From CALMNV01 sp035688975 (GTDB lineage Bacteria > Actinomycetota > Actinomycetes > Actinomycetales > Dermatophilaceae), in the NCBI RefSeq assembly GCF_035688975.1, contig NZ_DASSMH010000076.1, forward strand, positions 10,865 to 74,864: DNA of 64,000 bases, given 5' to 3'. Of the stretch, positions 47,984 to 55,121 are shown piece by piece. The notes under the pieces are model-generated. The model did no database searches. It worked only from the letters and a program-made list of their open reading frames with translations, and had not been told where the DNA came from. Position 1 is the first letter of the stretch. Each line of letters starts with the position of its first letter. A program made the translations under genes and the position numbers.

Positions 47984-48229
47984 GTGGATGCGGTTCGCAT
48001 CGTGCTTCAGGTCCTGCTGGTCATCGCCAGCATGATCCTGACCCTGTTCATCCTGTTGCACAAGGGCAAGGGCGGTGGCCTGTCCGACATGTTCGGGGGC
48101 GGCATGTCGACCTCCCTCGGCGGGTCGTCGGTCGCCGAGCGCAACCTCGACCGGTTCACGATCGCCGTCGCGGTCGTGTGGGCCACGTCGATCATCGGAC
48201 TGGGCCTGCTGGCCCGGTTCGTCAGCTGA
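47984..48229 (+). CDS. secG: Protein-export membrane protein SecG
   Basis: An 81-residue SecG, the small subunit of the SecYEG translocon. Two membrane helices flank the conserved cytoplasmic loop: IVLQVLLVIASMILTLFILL, then HKGKGGGLSDMFGGG, and FTIAVAVVWATSIIGLGLLA. GTG at 47984 follows a GGAG ribosome site. Position downstream of tpiA is the standard actinobacterial order. rbpA begins 11 bp later and is likely in the same transcript. Confidence 0.95.
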   Translation: MDAVRIVLQVLLVIASMILTLFILLHKGKGGGLSDMFGGGMSTSLGGSSVAERNLDRFTIAVAVVWATSIIGLGLLARFVS

Positions 48230-48240
48230 GAGGACAGCAG

Positions 48241-48591
48241 ATGGCAAGCGGAAACGCCATACGGGGCAGCCGGGTCGGCGCCGGACCGATGGGTGAGGCC
48301 GAGCGTGGCGACACCGCACCGCGGGTGCACGTGTCCTACTGGTGCTCCAACGGCCACGAGACCCGCCCCAGCTTCGCCCAGGAGCCGGGCATGGTGATCC
48401 CCGAGACGTGGGACTGTCCCCGGTGCGGCTTCCCGGCCGGCCAGGACGAGGACAACCCGCCCGCGCCCCCCAAGGTGGAGCCCTACAAGACCCACCTCGC
48501 CTACGTGAAGGAGCGACGCTCCGACGCCGACGGTGAGGCGATCCTCGACGAGGCGCTCTCCGCGCTGCGCGAGCGGGGCCTCATCCAGTAG
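48241..48591 (+). CDS. rbpA: RNA polymerase-binding protein RbpA
   Basis: A 116-residue RbpA, an Actinobacteria-specific factor that binds RNA polymerase and the primary sigma factor and stabilises open complexes. The N-terminal tail is followed by the core domain with VSYWCSNGHETRPSFA and WDCPRCGFPAG, which hold the cysteines of the zinc-like site. The C-terminal sigma-interacting segment is EPYKTHLAYVKERRSDADGE. The gene starts 11 bp after secG with an AGAGGACAG ribosome site. A strong terminator follows. Confidence 0.97.
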   Translation: MASGNAIRGSRVGAGPMGEAERGDTAPRVHVSYWCSNGHETRPSFAQEPGMVIPETWDCPRCGFPAGQDEDNPPAPPKVEPYKTHLAYVKERRSDADGEAILDEALSALRERGLIQ

Positions 48592-48607
48592 GGACTCGAC
48601 GACCACG

Positions 48608-48639
48608 CGAGGCCGCGAACCGCCTGGTTCGCGGCCTCG
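48608..48639. terminator. Terminator hairpin between rbpA and pgl
   Basis: CGAGGCCGCGAACC (48608-48621) pairs perfectly with GGTTCGCGGCCTCG (48626-48639) around a GCCT loop. It lies 16 bp after the rbpA stop and 96 bp beyond the stop of the convergent pgl gene, so it can end both transcripts. Confidence 0.85.
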
Positions 48640-48734
48640 TGCGGTCCTGCCGTATGCCGCCGGGTGGCTGGTCCGAGCCTTGCGCCCGTCGCTCCGCGCT
48701 CGTGGCCGTGGTCGGCCGTGGTCGGCCGCCGGCG

Positions 48735-49487
48735 TCACCGAGCCGCGTGAGGCGGTCGGAGCCGTCCCGCCGCGTCGGTGTCGAGCAGCCACCGGGTGGC
48801 AACGGTGCCGCGGGGCCCGGAAGCGGGCACGTCCCACGGGTCGGCCTCCGGTGACAGCGCCGCCGCCACGGCTTCGGCCTTGTCCGCGCCGGACACGAGG
48901 AACCACACCTCCGCCGTTCGCGCGAGGCGCTCGAACGTGAGCGAGACCCGGTCCGGCGGTGGCTTGGGGGAGTCGTGGACCGCCACGGCGTCCGCCCCGG
49001 TCGTGCGCTGCGCCGGATGGTGCGGGAAGAGGGAGGCGACGTGCCCGTCGGGGCCCACCCCCAGGAGCACGACGTCGAAGGCGTCCGGCCCGTGCTCGCA
49101 CAGGGCCTGCTCGTAGGCTCGGGCGCTCGCCTCGGCCGACTGCGACCGGTCCGGCCCGGCGATGCGATGCACCTTGGCGGGGTCCAGGCCCCAGGCGGAC
49201 AGCCCCGCCGCGTCGTTCTGGACGTCGTTGCGGTCGGGGTCCCCGGCCGGCAGGTAGCGCTCGTCGCCCCACCACGCATGCACTCGCGTGGGGTCGATGG
49301 CGAGCCGCCCGGGCACCTCGGCGATCCCCGCGACGATCGCCGAGCCCATGGAGCCACCGGTCAGGACGACGTGGGCGGCGCCCCGCGCCGCCTGCGCGTC
49401 CACGATGGCCGTGACCAGGCGGGCAGCGGACGCGTCGGCCAGGGCTTGCCTGCTCGGGTGGACGACGACGACCGGCTCGGGTGGCAT
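48735..49487 (-). CDS. pgl: 6-phosphogluconolactonase
   Basis: A 250-residue lactonase of the DevB/Pgl type, hydrolysing 6-phosphogluconolactone in the oxidative pentose phosphate pathway. The glucosamine-6-P isomerase-like fold is visible as HVVLTGGSMGSAIVAGI, VHAWWGDERYLPAGDPDRN, and VVLLGVGPDGHVASLFPHHP. Its start ATG overlaps the opcA stop by one base, and it is the last gene of the tkt-tal-pgi-zwf-opcA-pgl operon. It acts directly on the product of Zwf. Confidence 0.94.
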   Translation of the reverse strand: MPPEPVVVVHPSRQALADASAARLVTAIVDAQAARGAAHVVLTGGSMGSAIVAGIAEVPGRLAIDPTRVHAWWGDERYLPAGDPDRNDVQNDAAGLSAWGLDPAKVHRIAGPDRSQSAEASARAYEQALCEHGPDAFDVVLLGVGPDGHVASLFPHHPAQRTTGADAVAVHDSPKPPPDRVSLTFERLARTAEVWFLVSGADKAEAVAAALSPEADPWDVPASGPRGTVATRWLLDTDAAGRLRPPHAAR

Positions 49488-50854
49488 CAGGGCGAGCCCT
49501 TCGCCGCGGTGGCGGCCCGCGTGCGCCTCGCCCTGGCCGGCTTCCCGCCAGTCCCCGTGTCCTCGGCCTTGCCCGGGCCCTTCGCCTTTGCCTTCCCCTG
49601 CGCCTTCCCCTGCGCCTTCCCCTGCGCCTTCCCCTCCGCCTTTCCCTCCGCCTTTCCCTCCGCCGTCGTCTGGCCCGGGTCCCCGCCCTCGGCCTTCCGG
49701 CGCTGCTGTTGCTGCTGGTCCTGCTCCTTCTCCCGAGGCGTCGGCTTGCCCGCGAGCTTGCGGGCCGTGGCGGCCCGCACCTGCTCCGTGCTCGCGCTCG
49801 AGGGCGCCGGGGGTGCGGAGGTCATGGCCGATGCGGCGCCCGCGGCCTCGTCGCGCCCGAGCCGCGCGGCCGCGTGCCTGGCGGCCTCGTGGTCCGGTGC
49901 CTTGCCGGCCCGGGCGGCCGCCGACGCCGACATGCGGACCGGGGTGAGGAGGGGCAGCCCCCGCAGCAGGGCGTCCTCGTAGGTGTCGTCAGGGTCGAGC
50001 CGGCGCAGCTCGTCGGCGAGGCACTCCGGCAGCCCGCGGCGGGCGAGGCCGATGCGACGGTCGGGCTGGCCGTTCTGCGACAGGGTCGCGGTGTGGTCAC
50101 CGGGGCGGACGAGGTCGATCGGGCCGCTCTCGCGCTCGAGCCGCACCGCGGAGATGCCCGAGCCGCGCGGGGTGGAGACCCGATGGACCGGTGCGTCGAG
50201 GCGAAACGCCAGCCAGGCGGCCAGGAGGTCCGACGACGGCGAGTCGGGGGCGCCGGAGACGACCGCCGACGTGATCGGCTCGTAGGGCGGCTGGTCGAGT
50301 GCGGCGGCGAGCAGCCCCCGCCAGCGGGTCACGCGCGTCCACGCCAGGTCGGTGTCACCGGGCGCGTAGGTGGCGGCCCGCTTCTTGAGCATGGTCCGCG
50401 GGTTGCGGTGCTCGGCGGCATCCGTGACCCGCCGCTGGGCCATGGCGCCGATGGGGTCGTTCGCGACGTCGTCGGGCGCCTCGCCGGGCCACCACGCGAC
50501 GATGGGTGAGTCGGGCAGCAGCAGCGGGACGACGACGCTCGGACCGTGCTTGGCCAGCGTCCCGTAGAGCCGCAGCACGACGATCTCGCTTGCTCCGGCG
50601 TCGCCGCCCAGCCGGATCTGCGCGTCGAGGCGGTTCTTGCCTCGGCGGTCGCCGGGGATGACGACGATGATCCGGCACGGGTGCTGGCGGCTGGCCTGGT
50701 TGGCCACCTCGATGGCGTCGCCGGCGTCCGTGTCGGCGACGACGACCACCAGGGTGAGGACCCGCCCGAGCGCCATGGCGCCCACCTCGTTGCGGAGCCG
50801 GACGAGGGCCTTGCTGATGTCCTTCGTCGTGGTGTTCGCCAAGTCGGTGATCAT
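49487..50854 (-). CDS. opcA: Glucose-6-phosphate dehydrogenase assembly protein OpcA with long repeat tail
   Basis: A 455-residue OpcA, which activates or assembles glucose-6-phosphate dehydrogenase. The core (about residues 1-310) is normal: TTTKDISKALVRLRNEVGAM, RIIVVIPGDRRGKNRLDAQI and WWPGEAPDDVANDPIGAMAQ. Mycobacterial OpcA is about 300 residues; here roughly 140 residues of low complexity are added. The tail includes a Gln run (DQQQQQRR) and tandem tetrapeptides AEGK/AQGK encoded by 12-bp DNA repeats (about 49590-49670). The tail is basic and probably disordered. The ATG overlaps the zwf stop (ATGA). Confidence 0.92.
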   Translation of the reverse strand: MITDLANTTTKDISKALVRLRNEVGAMALGRVLTLVVVVADTDAGDAIEVANQASRQHPCRIIVVIPGDRRGKNRLDAQIRLGGDAGASEIVVLRLYGTLAKHGPSVVVPLLLPDSPIVAWWPGEAPDDVANDPIGAMAQRRVTDAAEHRNPRTMLKKRAATYAPGDTDLAWTRVTRWRGLLAAALDQPPYEPITSAVVSGAPDSPSSDLLAAWLAFRLDAPVHRVSTPRGSGISAVRLERESGPIDLVRPGDHTATLSQNGQPDRRIGLARRGLPECLADELRRLDPDDTYEDALLRGLPLLTPVRMSASAAARAGKAPDHEAARHAAARLGRDEAAGAASAMTSAPPAPSSASTEQVRAATARKLAGKPTPREKEQDQQQQQRRKAEGGDPGQTTAEGKAEGKAEGKAQGKAQGKAQGKAKAKGPGKAEDTGTGGKPARARRTRAATAAKGSP

Positions 50855-52392
50855 GGCATCCTCCACGTGCGTCCGTCGCGCCGGAGCATCGCGTCGGCGC
50901 TCGTGGGGCCCCACGAGCCGGCGGGGTACTGGTCCGGCCGACCGGACCGGGCCCAGTGCTCGATGAGCGGGTCGAGGATGCGCCAGGACAGCTCGACCTC
51001 CTCGTGCCGCGGGAAGAGCGGCGGGTCGCCGAGCAGGACGTCGAGGATGAGCCGCTCGTAGGCCTCGGGGGAGGCCTCGGTGAACGACATGCCGTAGCCG
51101 AAGTCCATGGTGACGTCGCGCACCTCCATCTGGGCGCCCGGCACCTTGGAGCCGAAGCGGATGGTGACCCCCTCGTCCGGCTGGACGCGGATGACGATCG
51201 CGTTCTGCCCGAGCTCCTCGGTGGCGGTGTGCTCGAAGGGCAGGTGCGGCGCCCGCTTGAAGACCACGGCGATCTCGGTCACCCGCTTGCCCAGCCGCTT
51301 GCCGGTGCGCAGGTAGAACGGCACCCCGGCCCACCGGCGGGTATCCACCTCGAGCTTGACCGCGGCGAAGGTCTCCGTGGTCGACGTCGGGTCGACCCCC
51401 TCCTCGTCGCGGTAGCCGACCACCTCCTCGGCTCCCTGCCAGCCGTCGGTGTACTGGCCCCGGGCGGAGCCCTGGTCGAGGTCCCGGGGGAGCCGGACGG
51501 CCGAGAGCACCTTCTCCTTCTCGGCCCGCAGGTGGCGGGCGCCGAAGGAGACCGGCTCCTCCATGGCGGTCAGGGCGAGCAGCTGCAGGAGGTGGTTCTG
51601 CATGACGTCGCGGGCGGCCCCGATGCCGTCGTAGTAACCCGCGCGTCCCCCGATGCCGATGTCCTCGGCCATGGTGATCTGCACGTGGTCGACGTAGTTG
51701 GCGTTCCACACCGGCTCGAAGAGCTGGTTGGCGAAGCGCAGCGCCAGCAGGTTCTGGACCGTCTCCTTGCCCAGGTAGTGGTCGATGCGGAACACCGAGT
51801 CGGGCGGGAACACGCCCCCGACGATCGCGTTGAGCTCGACGGCGCTCTTGAGGTCGTGGCCGAAGGGCTTCTCCACGATGACCCGCCGCCAGCTGCCGCC
51901 CTCGGCCTTGGTCAGCCCGCACCGCTCCAGCTGCTCGCAGACCTGCGCGAAGAAGCTGGGCGGGACCGAGAGGTAGAACGCGGCATTGCCGCCGGTGCCC
52001 CGCTCCTGGTCGAGCTCCCGCACCGTCCGCGCCAGCAGGTCGAAGGCGGCCGGGTCGTCGAAGGTGCCCGGCACGAAGCGGAAGCCCTCCGCGAGGGTGC
52101 GCCAGACGTCCTCGCTGAAGGGGGTGCGGGAGTACTGCTCGACCGCGTCGTGGACGACCTGCCCGAAGTCCTGGGCGGCCCAGTCGCGCCGCGCGAAGCC
52201 GACGAGGGAGAAACCCGGCGGCAGGAGCCCGCGGTTGGCGAGGTCGTAGATCGCCGGCATGAGCTTCTTGCGGGCGAGGTCTCCCGTGACGCCGAAGAGG
52301 ACGAGCGCGCACGGGCCGGCGATCCGGGGAAGCCGCTTGTCCTTCGGGTCCCGCAGAGGGTTGACGCCGCGCGCGATGTGCGCCGGACTCAT
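50851..52392 (-). CDS. zwf: Glucose-6-phosphate 1-dehydrogenase
   Basis: A 513-residue enzyme that opens the oxidative pentose phosphate pathway, making NADPH and 6-phosphogluconolactone. The coenzyme fold begins CALVLFGVTGDLARKKLMPA; the substrate lysine region is VIVEKPFGHDLKSA; the active site signature is FRIDHYLGKETVQNL. Length is normal. It overlaps both pgi (ATGA at its start) and opcA (ATGA at its end), so the set is translationally coupled. NADP specificity is expected but not proven. Confidence 0.97.
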   Translation of the reverse strand: MSPAHIARGVNPLRDPKDKRLPRIAGPCALVLFGVTGDLARKKLMPAIYDLANRGLLPPGFSLVGFARRDWAAQDFGQVVHDAVEQYSRTPFSEDVWRTLAEGFRFVPGTFDDPAAFDLLARTVRELDQERGTGGNAAFYLSVPPSFFAQVCEQLERCGLTKAEGGSWRRVIVEKPFGHDLKSAVELNAIVGGVFPPDSVFRIDHYLGKETVQNLLALRFANQLFEPVWNANYVDHVQITMAEDIGIGGRAGYYDGIGAARDVMQNHLLQLLALTAMEEPVSFGARHLRAEKEKVLSAVRLPRDLDQGSARGQYTDGWQGAEEVVGYRDEEGVDPTSTTETFAAVKLEVDTRRWAGVPFYLRTGKRLGKRVTEIAVVFKRAPHLPFEHTATEELGQNAIVIRVQPDEGVTIRFGSKVPGAQMEVRDVTMDFGYGMSFTEASPEAYERLILDVLLGDPPLFPRHEEVELSWRILDPLIEHWARSGRPDQYPAGSWGPTSADAMLRRDGRTWRMP

Positions 52393-54011
52393 TCGGTGGC
52401 CCCGGCGGTCAGCACCTTCCGCAGCTGGGCCAGGCCGGCGTCGTGGTCGGTCAGGTGCAGCCGCAGCACCGGCCGCCCCTGCTCGGCGAGCACCTGGGCG
52501 TCGCCACCGGCCTGCGCGGCGATGAACTGGCCGAACGTGAAGTCGCGCCCCGGGACGGCGAGGTCCTCGCGGGGAGCGGTCGTGATCTGCACGTAGACGC
52601 CCTCGGCCGGTCCGCCCTTGTGGAACTGCCCGGTGGAGTGCAGGAAGCGCGGACCCCAGCCGAAGGTGACCGGCCGGCCCGTGCGTCGCGCCAGCGCGGG
52701 ACGCGCGGCGGCCAGGTCGGCGTCGGCGAGCCGGTCGAGGTAGGCCATCACCGCGACGTATCCCGTGGGACCCAGCTGCGCCAGGAGGGCCTCGACGGCC
52801 TCGGCGACGCTCGAGGCGGAGCCGAGCCAGTCGCCCCCGAGCGCGCGGACCTCCACGGCGCCGTCGACGTATGCCGCCGGGGCGGCCTCACGCGCCCCGG
52901 ACTCGAGCAGCCCTCGCGCGGCCTTCTTGGCCGACTCGACGTCGGGCTGGTCGAAGGGGTTGATGTGCAGCAGGCGGCCCGCGACGGCGGTCGCCGCCTC
53001 CCAGAGGAGCAGCTGCGCGCCCACGGCCCCGCCGACCCGGACGGTGTCGCCCGAGGGACGGGACTCGTCGTCGGCCCCGACCAGCCGGGTCACGAGGACG
53101 TCGGGAGCTCCGGTGACCAGCTCGGGGGCATCGTCGTCCTCGACGACGACGGGCAGGATGCCAGTGCCGTCCTTGCCGGTCGACTCCGCGATGAGCTGCT
53201 CGGCCCAGTCGGCGAACCCGACGATGCCTGAGCCGTCGTCGACGAGGACGAGCTTGTTGCGCAGTGGGTCGGTGCCCCCGAGGGCGGCTCCGAGCCGCAG
53301 GGCGGGGTTGGCCTCGTCGTCCTCGGCGAGCAGGTCCGAGACCGCTTCGGCGTCGTCGAGCAGCGCCGAGACGTCCACTCCGGCAAGGCCGCTCGGCACC
53401 AGGCCGAAGGCGGTGAGGGCGGAGTAGCGGCCGCCGACCTCGGGGTCGGCGTTGACGACGCGGTAGCCGGCACCGCGGGCCTCCCCGTCGAGGGGGCTGC
53501 CCGGGTCGGTGACCACGACGATCCGCTCGGCCGGGTCGATCCCGGCGTCGCGGAACGCCTGCTCGTAGGCCCGGCGCTGCGAGTCGGTCTCCACCGTCGA
53601 GCCGGACTTGCTCGAGACGACGACGACGGTCCGCTCGAGGTGCTCGGACAGGGCCCGGCGCACGACGTCCGGGTCGGACGAGTCGAGGACGACGAGATCC
53701 TTGCCCGCCGTGGCGCAGATGACCTCCGGCGCGAGCGAGGACCCGCCCATCCCGCACAGGACGACGTGGTCGACGCCCCGGTGCGCGAACTCGTCGCGGA
53801 GCGCCTCGATCTCGCCGACGAGGGGCCGCGACGAGCGGGCGAGCCCCACCCATGACAGGCGGATGCTCGCCTCGGGCTCCGCCTCCGGTCCCCACAAGGT
53901 GGCGTCCTTGCTGAACAGCCGGCTGGCGACGGCGTCCTGGACGAGTGTCGGCACATGCCGGGTCACCGCGTCGGCCGCCGCCCCTGAGGCCGTGACGGAC
54001 AGCGAGCTCAT
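52389..54011 (-). CDS. pgi: Glucose-6-phosphate isomerase
   Basis: A 540-residue phosphoglucose isomerase of the form found in actinobacterial pentose phosphate operons. SIS-type sugar-isomerase motifs are visible: VVLCGMGGSSLAPEVICATA, VVVVSSKSGSTVETDSQRRA and RFLHSTGQFHKGGPAEGVYV. This form resembles the isomerase half of bifunctional transaldolase/phosphoglucose isomerase fusions, and here the gene directly follows tal with an ATGA overlap. It also overlaps zwf by 4 bp. The start ATG at 54011 lies inside the end of tal; the longer open frame above it is antisense or out-of-frame tal sequence. It links glycolysis to the pathway by supplying glucose-6-phosphate to Zwf. Confidence 0.93.
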   Translation of the reverse strand: MSSLSVTASGAAADAVTRHVPTLVQDAVASRLFSKDATLWGPEAEPEASIRLSWVGLARSSRPLVGEIEALRDEFAHRGVDHVVLCGMGGSSLAPEVICATAGKDLVVLDSSDPDVVRRALSEHLERTVVVVSSKSGSTVETDSQRRAYEQAFRDAGIDPAERIVVVTDPGSPLDGEARGAGYRVVNADPEVGGRYSALTAFGLVPSGLAGVDVSALLDDAEAVSDLLAEDDEANPALRLGAALGGTDPLRNKLVLVDDGSGIVGFADWAEQLIAESTGKDGTGILPVVVEDDDAPELVTGAPDVLVTRLVGADDESRPSGDTVRVGGAVGAQLLLWEAATAVAGRLLHINPFDQPDVESAKKAARGLLESGAREAAPAAYVDGAVEVRALGGDWLGSASSVAEAVEALLAQLGPTGYVAVMAYLDRLADADLAAARPALARRTGRPVTFGWGPRFLHSTGQFHKGGPAEGVYVQITTAPREDLAVPGRDFTFGQFIAAQAGGDAQVLAEQGRPVLRLHLTDHDAGLAQLRKVLTAGATE

Positions 54012-55120
54012 CGGCGCACCTTGGCGATCTCCTCGCCGACCCCGTCGAGGAGCTCCTCCCACGACTTCTCGAACTTGGCGACGCCCTCCTTCTCGAGGAG
54101 CTCGACGACGTCGTTGTACGAGATGCCTTGTGCGGCAAGGTCGTCGAGCACCTTGGCGGACTCCTCGTAGGCTCCGGTGACGGTGTCGCCGGTGATCCGG
54201 CCGTGGTCCGCCGTGGCCTCGAGGGTCTTCTCCGGCATCGTGTTGACGACGCCACGTGCGACGAGCTCGGTGACGTACATCGTGTCGGGGTATGCCGGGT
54301 CCTTGACCCCGGTCGACGCCCAGAGCGGCCGCTGCGGGCGGGCACCCTCGTCGGCCAAGGAGGTCCACCGCGGTGTCGAGAAGACCTCCTCGTAGGCCTG
54401 GTAGGCGAGGCGGGCGTTGGCGAGTCCCGCCTTGCCCCGCAGCGCCTTCGCCTCGTCGGTGCCCATGGCGTCCAACCGCTTGTCCACCTCGGTGTCCACG
54501 CGGGAGACGAAGAACGAGGCGACCGAGTCCACCTTGCCAAGGTCCCGGCCCGCGGCATGGGCACGCTCGAGTCCCTCGAGGTAGGCGTTCATGACGGCCC
54601 GGTAGCGGTCGAGCGAGAAGATCAGGGTGACGTTGACACTGATGCCCTCGGCGATGGCGGCCGTGATGGCCGGCAGGCCCTCGACGGTCGCGGGGATCTT
54701 GATGAACACGTTGGGCCGGTCGACGGCGGCATACAGCGCCTTTGCCTGCTCCAGCGTCGCCTCAGTGTCGTGGGCCAGGCGGGGGTCGACCTCGATCGAG
54801 ACCCGCCCGTCGACGCCGCCGGTCTCCTCGAAGACCGGCGCGAAGAGGTCGCAGGCGTCGCGCACGTCCTGCGTGGTGAGGTCGTGCACGATGTCCTCGA
54901 CGCTCTTGCCCGCCGCGGCGAGCTCGGCGAGGTCGGCGTTGTAGCGGTCGCCCTTGGACAGGGCGGCCTGGAAGATCGACGGGTTGGACGTCAGGCCCAC
55001 GACGTGCTTGTCGCGGACGAGGTCGGCGACCTTGCCGGTCTCGAGCAGCTCGCGGGACAGGTCGTCGAGCCAGATCGAGACGCCCGCGTCGGACAGGGCC
55101 TGCAGGTTGGGGTTGGTCAT
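54008..55120 (-). CDS. tal: Transaldolase
   Basis: A 370-residue transaldolase moving a dihydroxyacetone unit between sugar phosphates. Motifs: SIWLDDLSRELLETG (N-terminal), VGLTSNPSIFQAALSKGD, the Schiff-base lysine in NVFIKIPAT, VNVTLIFSLDRYRAV and ASFFVSRVDTEVDKRLD. Length agrees with the long actinobacterial form. The ATG at 55120 lies 1 bp after the tkt stop region, and the stop overlaps pgi (ATGA). It acts between tkt-made sugar phosphates. Confidence 0.97.
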   Translation of the reverse strand: MTNPNLQALSDAGVSIWLDDLSRELLETGKVADLVRDKHVVGLTSNPSIFQAALSKGDRYNADLAELAAAGKSVEDIVHDLTTQDVRDACDLFAPVFEETGGVDGRVSIEVDPRLAHDTEATLEQAKALYAAVDRPNVFIKIPATVEGLPAITAAIAEGISVNVTLIFSLDRYRAVMNAYLEGLERAHAAGRDLGKVDSVASFFVSRVDTEVDKRLDAMGTDEAKALRGKAGLANARLAYQAYEEVFSTPRWTSLADEGARPQRPLWASTGVKDPAYPDTMYVTELVARGVVNTMPEKTLEATADHGRITGDTVTGAYEESAKVLDDLAAQGISYNDVVELLEKEGVAKFEKSWEELLDGVGEEIAKVRR

Positions 55121-55121
55121 G

